Below, in pieces: positions 35,165 through 45,026 of a DNA stretch of 56,575 nt. Both the position numbers and the translations under genes were made by a program. The DNA is taken from NCBI GenBank assembly GCA_000320605.2, contig KB445799.1:523050-579624 (forward strand), written 5' to 3'. The notes beneath the pieces are model-generated. The model ran no database searches. It was given only the letters and a program-made list of their open reading frames with translations, and was not told the DNA's origin. Source of the stretch: Gelatoporia subvermispora B (lineage: Eukaryota > Basidiomycota > Agaricomycetes > Polyporales > Gelatoporiaceae). Every line of letters begins with the position of its first letter. Within the stretch, counting starts at the first letter, position 1.

Positions 35165-35700
35165 CCAGCGGCTGCCTTCATATGCGGTGTGGTGATCGTC
35201 GACCTGTTCTACCTGATATGTAGCCCGTATATTATCTAAAAGTCCGTCGTCTCTTCTACACGCTTTGCTCCTCCTGACTTCCAGCGTCGTTCCAGACGGC
35301 TCCGCTTGGATACTCAAAAGCGCAAGCGAGTCCACTCGCGGTTCTCATATATGTTGCAGTCGCACACGCTGCAATGACATGTGGTGGAGACATATCGAAA
35401 GATGTGGCCCTATCCGATGGCATTTTTTCCAATTGGGATATATGTGCAATTGCGTGAACTGTGCTTGTCCTACGCATTATCGAAAATGTGAGGACCACTT
35501 GTGTTGTCCTGACCACACCGAGATTACAGCGTTTTGTTCTTCGCGAATTGTAGCTGCTGTGCAAAGGACAGAACGAAAATTAAAGCACGTCAGTGTCACG
35601 AACCGTGGACCGTAGCGACCAAGATGGAGCATCATGCATGGAGGTGGACATGCAGTCAAGTGCAGCTGTGTACAACAAACGTCCGACATGTCGTACAAAT
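35165..35700 (+). pseudogene. Degenerate copy 3 of the short membrane-protein gene
   Basis: The frame AAFICGVVIVDLFYLICSPYI aligns with VALICGGAIVGLFHLICGPYL of the gene at 33564 but then meets TAA where the other has TAT AAG. Homology goes on through AAGTCCGTCGTCTC, the CACTCGCGGTTCTCATATA block and the 3' flank to the TGTACAACAAACG...ATGTCGTACAAATTG block near 35665-35700. Confidence 0.75.
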
Positions 35701-36097
35701 TGTAGTTAACTTTGATCGTGGACGGGTTTGATCACTATCTTTGAGGAACTCTGTGAACAGGCGCACAGCATCAGCACGGGCCTTTTTCTTTGTAATGGCA
35801 TGTAGGCACGCCGAAATTCGAAAGACAAAGTCAGAGTAACGATGAGCGGCAACAGCATAGTCGGCGATATGGACGTACAGACACTCATGAGAGACTTCAC
35901 CCTGTTCGGACTTTTCTCCTCTCGCACTCCTCCCCCGCATATACAACGGGATTAACTTCAGACCCCAAACACTGTCTCGCTAGTCTCTGAGGGACAGATT
36001 GCGGGCTGAATCAGCGTAGCGACGATGCTAAACCCTATCTCCCACAATTCAGTGAAGGCAACAACATATTCCTGAATGTCGACAACGCCCGACAGCA
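35701..36097. other. Gap before the BTB remnant
   Basis: No recognised feature. Confidence 0.5.
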
Positions 36098-36979
36098 GTG
36101 GCACTTCGCTTCGGCGCAAATCTGGATTTCAACGCTCCTGACCGGGACGAATGCGAACGTGTTCGTTCTTTCCTGAAGTCATACAAGCCTTTGTTGCTCG
36201 CTGCTGGGGCATCAAAGATCATAGGAAGAGATGAAAGCAGGTACCGCACGGAAGACACCTCCGGCCAAGAAGTGTCGCAATGGCGTGTTTTCATGAATAA
36301 ACTTCGGGTGGACGGGTCTCTGAATGGTGTGGCATTCAGCAGTGCAGAGGGCGAGTGCTTCCCGGTGCACCGCATCGTCCTTGCAAGCTCGAGCGAATAC
36401 TTCCGACCCTTGTTTTGCGGCGGTTTCAGGGAATGCGACGATACAAAGCAACCAACTGTACTTGAGGAACAAGAATCAGCAAGCGTTGAAGGGGCATTGA
36501 GTAGGTGCTGATATTGATGTAATAACATCCATCTAAATTTTATTCACAGATTACATTTCTACCGGGGAGGTCCTAAAACTTGGTTGAAGAAGATGAATTA
36601 CTAGGGGTGTTGCGACTCGCCTATTACTGGAGGCTGCCCAGTCCGCTCAGGATACAGGAGATGCTGATCAATCACATCAACCGCGATAACTAAGAATTAT
36701 GTCAGTGACCCCGCTTCAATCCATTAGCAGCTAGCTGAACTAGATCCTTGGGTTCATTGGAAATCTAGATCCGCACACGGCATTACAAAGCGATCACAAG
36801 CGCAAACGTGTGAATAGCCAGACATCGACATCAGGATACTGGCTGAAGCGTGTGACGAGTTTGAGAATAAGAATAGAGTGCAAGTGGTGCTTGACAGGAT
36901 GGCGACTCGCCAAGGGCAGCCTCATGGCGTGCAAGTCATGACGGGTACCAATAGACTTTACTACTTGTGGCTGTACGAT
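36098..36979 (+). pseudogene. BTB/POZ (ankyrin-BTB type) gene remnant
   Basis: The frame from 36098 lacks an ATG and opens within RFGANLDFNAPDRDECERVR, an ankyrin-repeat-like end, followed by a BTB core: FMNKLRVDGSLNGVAFSSAE, PVHRIVLASSSEYFRPLFCG, GGFRECDDTKQPTVLEE. A GTAGGT donor at about 36501 and a CACAG acceptor at about 36550 join it to DYISTGEV. Continuing in that frame gives a stop, whereas the neighbouring frame gives NLVEEDELLGVLRLAYYW and IQEMLINHINRD, the expected BTB/BACK continuation. One indel near 36575 thus breaks the gene. A further piece, ILAEACDEFENKNRV, lies at 36835-36880. BTB proteins are usually adaptors for Cullin-3 ubiquitin ligases. The missing start and frameshift make this a probable pseudogene; a single sequencing error could explain the frameshift. 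Confidence 0.7.
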
Positions 36980-37280
36980 CAATAAATCTTCACCCAAGAG
37001 TGTCTCGTCGATAGAAATGGATGCCATAGTACTTCATGGTTTACATGCCCATGCCCTCAAACCTGAGGTATATTCGTCTATCGTAACATAATTCATGAAA
37101 GTCTCGCCGATGAACCATCTGGATATTGGCGTGACTGCTACAGGCGTTTGTAGTGTCTGGCCATTTCAGCGCCACTAGTACTCATCCTGCAGCTCCACCA
37201 CCGTGACCACCACCACTGGCACTATCACCATCAGCTCCTCTTGCTATCACGACCCTCACGACCTTGACACGCATTGCATC
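36980..37280. other. Upstream region of the J-domain gene
   Basis: No gene seen; it includes CA/CAC-rich sequence just ahead of the ATG at 37281. Confidence 0.5.
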
Positions 37281-39045
37281 ATGAGTTCATCGTATTCGAC
37301 AATACAATCAAGACCATTTGTGCCACATATCGCTACAATCTGCCCACAATGCTCAATCCAGCTTGAATTTCCTGTGCCCTCGCCCATTCCTCCTCTCGGC
37401 ATGCCATTGAATGTTCGCTGTTTCAGCTGCAGCTCCGTCCTCACACACTCTTACGATCCATTACAAATACCAAACCCCCACACGAACCAAAAGAACGGAT
37501 CACCAAACAGTCATGTTTCTGGCTCCTCCCAAGGACCAAGTTCTAGCGGCAGAAAGGGTAGGAAGATTGGGACACAGGAGAACCCGCTTGAAACAGGTTA
37601 CTATGATCTATTGGGCGTACCGGTGGATGCATCGGAGGAAGACATCAAGAAGGCGTACCGTAAGTTGGCTCCGGGTTGATTGCGTCGTGGACATTCACCT
37701 AAGTGCACACAGGACGTCTGGCAATCAAGCACCACCCAGACAAGAATCGCGACGACCCTCATGCAGAAGAACGCTTCAAAGAGATCGCGATGGCGTATCA
37801 AACACTCTCCGACCCGACGCTACGAAGGAAGTACAACGAATTCGGACAACAAGCGAGCGCCCCAGAAGGCGGTTTTGTCGATCCTGAGGTATGCATACCT
37901 TGCTCAGATACAGACCAGATCACTCATGGCTACTCTAGGAAATGTTCGGTATGATGTTCGGCGGGGAGCGTTTCGTACCGATCATCGGGCACATCAGTCT
38001 CGCAAAGGACATGAAGACTGCCATGCAGGAGGCTGACGACATTGACGAGAACAAGCCGGTGCAGCGCGATGCGAAAGGTCGGGAGATCATCTCTGCTGAG
38101 GAGAAGGCAAAGCGCGAGGAAAAGGCCCGCAAGGTGGCTGCCCAGGTGCGCCCCTACTGTTTCATAAACTAACTGGAACATGCCAAACGAGCGTTACAGA
38201 AAGCGGCGGAACGCGCCGAGCGGGTACAGAAGCTGGTAGAAAACCTGGAGCGGAAGCTCGGCATCTTCTCTGAATCTGCGACCAGTCCGAACGATACTCA
38301 GGTCACGCAGAGCTATCGGACGATCTGCGCGCTGGAGGCAGAGTGAGTGCCGCCGTCGTCCTCGTCGCACGGAGTGACTGAAAGTTGCTTAGGGAGCTCA
38401 AGAAGGAGTCTTATGGACCCGAGTTGCTACACGCGATCGGGTTTGTGTACGCCTCAAGAGCCAAGCAGTACCTTGCCTCGAATCAGACGTTCCTGGGTGT
38501 TGGCGGGTGGATACACAATGTTCAGGGGAAATACCATGTGTTCAGCGAGACGTGAGTCAGAAGGTATGTTCCCTGCGTGCCGACTCCTTCTGATGTTCGC
38601 ACGTTATCCAGCGTCTCGACACTCCGTGCTGCCCTCGAGTTGAAGAGCGTGTTCGAGCAGATTGAGACCGCTGAGAAGGCCGGTAACCTGCCGCCTGAAG
38701 AGAAGCAACGCCTGGAGGAGCAGGCGGCCGAGAAAGGAGTGCAAGCCTTGTTCAAGGTAGGGGTCGCCGTTCTACCCGTATTATGAGTTCACTAAACTTA
38801 AGATGATACAGGGCACGAAGTTGGAGATCGAGTCTGTCCTACGTGAGACATGCGATCGTGTTTTGGAAGACCCATCAGTTCCGCGCAGCAAGGCGCAACT
38901 GCGTGCTGTGGCTCTGCAAATTCTCGGGGAGGCATACATGACCGTCAAGAAAGACGGCGAGGAGACGAGGGAGGAGAGTGACTATGTGAAGATCGAGACG
39001 AGGAACAGTCGTCAGCGTGACAGCCAACGCAACCAGCATCCATGA
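37281..39045 (+). CDS. J-domain (Hsp40/DnaJ) co-chaperone with N-terminal Cys motif and DnaJ-X region
   Basis: Seven exons close in frame to 480 aa: 37281-37659, 37713-37888, 37939-38145, 38200-38342, 38393-38551, 38612-38756 and 38812-39045. The J domain spans about residues 110-180 (ETGYYDLLGVPVDASEED, IKKAYRRLAIKHHPDKN with the HPD tripeptide that stimulates Hsp70 ATPase, FKEIAMAYQTLSDPTLRRKY). The C-terminal half (MFGGERFVPIIGHISLAKDM, EELKKESYGPELLHAIGFVY, FLGVGGWIHNVQGKYH) is the DnaJ-X domain of the yeast Caj1/Djp1 group, class III J-proteins linked to peroxisomal or ER protein import. The N-terminus carries two CxxC pairs (ICPQCSI and RCFSCSS), a likely zinc site. The start is the first ATG of the frame. 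Confidence 0.92.
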
Positions 39046-39146
39046 ATTGACCGCAAGGGACTGGTATTGGTCACTGGTTACACATGCAAAGACTTCCTAG
39101 ATATCCTCAATACCTTAGCTCGCGGTCAGACAATCTAGGGCATGCT

Positions 39147-40756
39147 CTATTGACTCGTCTCGTCGACTGTCGGCTTTGCCACCTCCTCACCGGCGGGTAC
39201 GCTGGCAGCCACTGTAGTCACGTCGGTCTCAGCAGTAGGGGCAGGGGGTTGCTGCTTCGCGTTCTTGCCCTTGCCCGGAGGCGGAGGATGGTAAACTTTC
39301 TCCTACATGCGGGCGAATGCGTTGAGCAGTGACAAAGCAGCAAGTGATATTACCGCCTACCTTCTTCTTCTTCTTATCGGGCTTTGCGTTTGGGTCGGGG
39401 TAGGCAAGCTGCTCGACCTTCTTCCACTCCTCGCTCTCCTCGAACGCTTTCCTGATCGGCTCCAGGAGGCGCACGATGCAGTCCGCCACAGCCGTCTTCA
39501 GGTCCTTCGGGTGCAACTTCTTCTCCGCAAAGTCCTGCTCGAGCTGCTCGAACACCTGGTAGTGCAATGAGCCGCCGTGTTCCACCTTCCGGAATACCGA
39601 GAACACGGTGCCCTCCGGCGCATCGTCAAGCGCGAACGGCCGCTGGTCTCCCGTGGCGGTTTGGCCCTCCTCCGAGTCTGCGCCCGTCTCACCGCGGATG
39701 CGTTCCAGACGTAATTGGCTGATGGGAATGAGGACGGCCTTGACGAAGGAGAGCACGCCGTTCTCGGCGGTATTGCCCTCCTCACAGAACGCGCCCTTGA
39801 TCTTGCGCCGCACGACTTCAGGCGGGTCAAGGAAGTCAATCTTCGAGTTCGGGTCGGAGGAGGACATCTTGCCGCCGCCGAGCCCCGGCACCATTGGGTT
39901 CATGAGGTGGGCGCGCTTCGCGTAGCCCAGGCGCGGGAGGTAGAGCTCTGCGAAGGTGAAGATTTTGCGCTGCAGATGGTGGTCGTGTCGGCGAGCATGC
40001 GTAGTGGAGTGAAGACACATAACGTACCTGGTCAACACCGCCGAACTGGAAGTCGCAGCCGAGGTACTGCTCGTCCAGCGCCTGCATACCCGGGTAGAGG
40101 AGACCGCTCAGAAGTGGGCTGTCGACCTGCTTCACGACCTCTGCGCCCGCCTTCTTCGCGTCATGCTCGGTCACGATCGCACACAGCCGGTAGTTGTCGA
40201 GGTTGTACTCCTTGGTCAGTTGATAGGATGAGCCCTCGACGAAGCGCAGCTTGGAGGTCGGGATGCCGAGGGAGGTGAAGACAGCGATCAGGATATGCTT
40301 GTAATACTTTGTTCGGTGGGCGACGAGCTCTAGTGGTGCCTTGAGATTGTCAAGAAAGGCGTGCACGTCTGTGGCACGAAGCTTCGATGTGGCATGGTAC
40401 ATGTAACGCGAGGACTTTGCTCACCAGCCAGGAGGATAGTGACCTCAACCCCTGCACGAAGGAAATCCGCGATCTTGGTCAATGGCACAAAGTACCCAAT
40501 GTGTGCTGCAAATCGTCTGATTTGTCAGTCGGTGTCGAGTCGACCTTTGCATCATGAAGTCCCTACGTCGTCCAGTAGGCGCAGATCCTTTAATCTAGTA
40601 AGTATTGCGCAGCTGTAGATGTCCTGTTATATACGCACCCCAGTAACATTTTGGTGTCCTACCCTCGGCTAGGATGGCTTTGATCGAGTCTCCTCCAAGG
40701 ACCTCCTGCAATCGCCGGGTGATGAGTTCGTACTTTTCTTCGGCAGCTACAGCCAT
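39147..40756 (-). CDS. TYS1: Tyrosyl-tRNA synthetase, cytoplasmic
   Basis: Six exons close in frame to 441 aa: 40756-40639, 40587-40567, 40505-40425, 40368-40028, 39969-39361 and 39302-39147. It joins tyrosine to its tRNA via a tyrosyl-adenylate. The class I signature is GRPHIGYF (the HIGH element) and [20 protein letters not shown] (the KMSKS element, here KMSSS as in eukaryotic TyrRS). Other hallmarks are [42 protein letters not shown] and [20 protein letters not shown] lysine-rich linker (PDKKKKK) leads to a short Pro/Ala-rich tail instead of an EMAP-like domain, as in yeast. Exon 2 is only 21 nt and encodes the SAPTGR segment. Size and motifs leave little doubt. Confidence 0.96.
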
Positions 40757-41911
40757 AGTGATGGTGATCCAGCGAGATGCTGGGATATGGAGAGTAGCCA
40801 AACAGCTCAAGGACAGAGATGACTGGAAGAGAAGTGACTCGCATAGTAATGCGTTGGGAATTTTGGATGACTACCCAAAACAGGAAATCCACTATTTACG
40901 ACATGTCCTTGTCTAACCATACTCTCTCACCAATGAGTCCCTCAGGCTTGAAACCTTTCTCTCTAAAGCTTTTAACTTGACGATCACGAACTAGGCCCAA
41001 CAACATCTGGTCTTGTCTTATCTTCGTTGGGTGTACTCCTCGTGTGATCCGGACGGGTCATTCGACTCAAACGGCTAGAGAACAGCGCGTGCCAGGCTTA
41101 CTGTCAATGATGCGTGTGGAATTGCCAGCTCGGATCCATATTGAAGCACTTCCATTCAAGAACCAAGCCATGAGGTTTGCGGTCATATGGACCCATTTAA
41201 ACATGGCAAACCTTTCTCCTGCTCGACTCTTCCACACGACCTTTGCGCCCTGTTTCAACAGGCGATACATAGTGGTGTTCACTTCGCCGCGTCCAGGTGT
41301 CACCCCTGCTTTGATCTCGTTCTGTTCTGGAACCTATGCTGAAGTATCTCATCTGCGCGTATCACACAACGAGGAAATTTATATCGGACTCCGTGGTCCG
41401 TCTGGAGTAGTGTCGCTGCAATTCTCCGATCTGGGTAGTGTCCTCCTCCTTTGGCCCACTGAAGAACTCTCCATGGTAGTCTTCTTGGCGGTCGTTAGTG
41501 GTACAAGTGAAGGTCCAAGATGATCTCTAGTCTCCTTGCCGAGGCGATATCGACTCCAGAATTATAAATTGTGATACCAGTGACCGACGGTCTGTATCTG
41601 TGATACTACCGAATAAACCCCATTTCACGCCTGCACACAATCTCTTCTTAACCATAACGTGCGATCATTCTGGCTGTCATGGCCATCACCTTGTGTCGGG
41701 AACGCGCACGCCTCATTGCCGGATCCAGCCCGCTATGTGCCGCTTGGACAAGCCTCTGCACGCCGTCAATGGTGAACATGTGCGTGTCGGATGATGCTCT
41801 GGCTAACCTCTCGGGGCATAAATCTGGCACACTTAGCTTATGAACGACGTGCTTTGAGCTATGGGCCCACCTATACCTGATCACAGATATAGTACTCTTG
41901 CCTCGACAACG
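40757..41911. other. Gap between TyrRS and exchanger paralog D
   Basis: It holds the TyrRS promoter side and upstream sequence of paralog D. An open frame at about 41038-41523 (+) has no ATG at its start and no recognised family, so it is not called as a gene. Confidence 0.45.
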
Positions 41912-44174
41912 ATGGCCACCGACCCAGAGAAGGCGCTCCCGACGGCTCCCAACGCTGATAATGCATGCAACGCCGATAGACCTGAAGATACTAATGATAC
42001 TACGACTACGGTTGCTCAATTTACTCGTCTATTTTACACGGGGCGGACAGAGTGGCTGAAGGAACGATGGAATTTTGTGATGATGAAGGGAAATAATCCA
42101 CGACGCAGTATTACGGTAATGGAGAGCATACGGAATATCTTCACCTCGTCGGGTGAGTAGATGAAATATTGGTAGACATTCGCGAGCTTATGACGGTGAC
42201 TTCTAGTGGTCAACGTACTGCTCCTGTTTATACCCTTCGCTTGGGCGTCACACTTTCACGGAGCTTGGGGCCACACCGTTACGTATTCGTGTCAGTTGCT
42301 CACTCCGTCGTGGATGTCATGAGACGAACATGCTCTGTTCAGTATGTTTCCTGAGCATCGTACCTCTGGAAACCATGTACGACTGGGGTGGGGAGCAGAT
42401 GGTATGGTACCTCGGTACCGAGCTCGGTGATCTACTGATCGTCACACTCAACAAGTGAGTATCCTGCTATAATTCCAACATATTGTTTATACCGGCTTGT
42501 TTGTTCAGTGCAGTGGAAGCTACCCTCGCGATAATTCTTTTGGCTCATTGCGAGTACGTGAGGAGACATATCTTCCGTATAATACTTAGCCATCGTCACT
42601 AGACTGCGGCTCTTGCAATCAACCATCACCGGTATGTGATAAGTTGCCCTTCGATTCCTTCGCTAAGCTGAATCTTGTCCGATAGGCGTGATCATTCTCC
42701 ACTTGCTATTAGTTCCAGGGACAGCTTTCCTCACAGGGGGAATGCAGAAATGGGAACAAGGACTCACGGAACACACTACGCAACTCAATCATTCACTACT
42801 TCTACTAGGGTGCGCTCTCCAGGAACATTTGTTACTCTATGCTTTGATGATCGCCGCAGGATTATGGCAATCCTACTACCTACTGCGCTCTTTGCAGCCC
42901 TTGACCGTGGGGTAGCTATTGCAGATCACGGTCAATTCGAAGATCCGGTCAGTGATCACACTCGCGGAGAAATCCTGAAAATGAGTAGAGGACTTTCCGT
43001 CCTCATACTCATTGTGTGGGTTGCTGCTGTGCTATGGAGATCAATTTGTGACTGACGTGAAGTTAGATATATACTTTCTCGCGTGTTCGTGCATACCAGT
43101 GATCCGCCGAATGCGAGCAAGAGCTCTCCAGTTAATCCTGGAACACAGGAGAAAGGTTCGGGTGGATACCATCCTGGACAGTCGCAACCATCCGGTTCTC
43201 AAAAGCCCGGGGTTCCACATCGGACCGAGGTCATACATACATATCCTGAACACGAAGACCACGGTAAAGGCAATGCCAATGTCCAATTGCAGGATACCAA
43301 GACTTCCGAGCTCACCGGTCCGCAAGTAGGTCCTGGGGCATGTCTCATGTTGCTCGCAACTACAGTTGGCATTATGGCGGCTACTGCTGAATTCGTACGC
43401 CACGAGAAAAACTTGTAGCTGTTCACTTCATCTGATGTACTGATAGCTTGTTGAGAGTATCGAATTTGTCCGAGTTGAGAGCGATATTGAGGAAGAGTAT
43501 GCGCTCTCATCTACACTTGCGCGTCATATATTAATGTGTCCTTCATGCAGATGGTTTGGACTTATCTTACTTCCGATCGCATCCTTCGCTGCGGACGGGA
43601 CTGTAGCCGTTTTCCGATTCGGGATTTCCGTCATCAACCACATTACCCGCCTTCGATACAGGGAACCACAAGATTTCGCTCAGGCGCGCGCTATTGATTT
43701 AAGCATACAATTCGTTCTGTTCTGGATGCCGTTACTGGTGCTGCTGGGTTGGTGGACTGGGAAGCCTATGAACCTCATGTTCGGTGAGCCTGACATCTCC
43801 AATTATTCCGGTGGGTACGTTGACAGATGCTGCCTCTGCAGATTATTTCGAATTGGCGCTTCTGCTTGGCTCTTGTTTCTTGGTCAACTACGTGACTGCA
43901 GATGCGAAGACTAACTGGATTGAGGTAACTCGCACGTAGAAGTCTTGTTACTTATTTGCTCATGGTCTCTACAGGGTCTGATCATGATGACGCTCTACAT
44001 GATGATCGTGAGTCCATGGCCTGACCACCACAAGCACGTTCTCATTTTGTTTATACTCAGGCAATTTGCGCCTGGTTCTATGTCGGTCAGCCAGAATCAA
44101 TGATCATGCTGACTTGTCCCGGAAGCGTTTCGGAAGCGTTGGCTGAAGCGGTCGGACGCGCTGCCATGGAATGA
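41912..44174 (+). CDS. CaCA/CAX-like cation:proton exchanger, paralog D
   Basis: Thirteen exons close in frame to 543 aa: 41912-42152, 42207-42290, 42343-42454, 42509-42553, 42603-42631, 42686-42809, 42860-43015, 43067-43394, 43447-43496, 43551-43783, 43842-43924, 43975-44007 and 44061-44174. Its exon layout equals that of paralog C and adds two introns to that of B. Motifs: IPFAWASHFHGAWGH, SIVPLETMYDWGGEQM, alpha-1 LLIVTLNNAVEATLAI (E149), alpha-2 AEFLVESIEFV...PIASFAADG (D405), and GKPMNLMF...DAKTNWIEG. It ends MLTCPGSVSEAL, like C. An in-frame ATG at 41861 would add 17 residues. It sits 23 kb from the array, separated by unrelated genes, so it is a dispersed copy or the array was broken up later. 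Confidence 0.85.
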
Positions 44175-45026
44175 TTTCGCTCAACATGTATTTCATGCTG
44201 CCGAGTTACATATTTGCGTTCAATCAGCACTCATCACTCCGATCATCTATGTAATGCTCTACTTGTGACTCGATTCCACATATCAATAGCCAAGTCGATG
44301 TCCAACCTTCTGAGCTCTACCAGATTTGCGTAGCACGGAAAGCATCCGCCTCTCTGAGACTGCTTTGTTGTAGAAGCGAAAATCACATTTCGCCATCTGT
44401 CGTACGGCTGCGTGGGTTGTGTGTATAGGCAGCGTTGGGACGGGCCTCCGTATCCTCGAGCGGCGGAACACAGGGTTGTAGTACCTGTCCGTAGCTGTCA
44501 GCATATATTCCTGTCACCCCACTGGTCCACGGAGACAGTGCCTTGGCGGGGATAGTGGTAAACTTTGAAGCGCCGCGACTCCACAAACTGATCCCGATCA
44601 CCATCCTCGAGGCGGAGCTTGGATACACTTGAAGGAGGCTTGTCCAGGCTGTCCGTGAGCTCAGTATCTACAGACGACCGAAAATATCGCATGCCATGAG
44701 TGGAGCAGTATGTTTTGATCTCAAGATAGCCGACAAGTATGTCATCAATGTAGTCGCTTTTCACAGTTGTTTTCCTCTTACCTTCGCCGTACGGATGACC
44801 CGCAGTTTCGCATATACCCGGTCGGAGCCTGAATTGAACTCAGCCGAAATTGATTGATTTGCCACACTACCCGATTCAGATCTTGGATCAGAGGGCATAA
44901 AAACAGCGCTTCTGGATCTTTTTTCTTTTTTCTCCTCTTCCTCTTCACCCGACTCATTCGTGGGGCGAGCGAAGAGGAAGAGGCCCATTCGACATTCCCG
45001 CATATCTACATTCGCTAAAATACATC
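44175..45026. other. Region between paralog D and URA2
   Basis: It carries the URA2 promoter at its right end. Two minus-strand frames (44383-44764 and 44761-45003) are open but match no family and cover the URA2 promoter, so they are not called as genes. Confidence 0.45.
44896..44950 (+). promoter_or_regulatory. Putative URA2 core promoter: TATA-like box and pyrimidine tract
   Basis: CATAAAAAC at 44896-44904 is TATA-like. A C/T-rich tract follows at about 44917-44950, ahead of the ATG at 45027. This order is typical of strongly expressed fungal genes. It is inferred from sequence only. Confidence 0.4.

Noticed and set aside
41038..41523. Open frame of about 160 codons between TyrRS and exchanger D
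   Set aside because: No ATG at the beginning, no family resemblance and no clear splice partners. It may be a gene fragment but cannot be supported.
44383..45003. Two minus-strand open frames upstream of URA2
   Set aside because: They cover the URA2 promoter, including its pyrimidine tract, which explains the Glu/Lys-rich translation. No family match.
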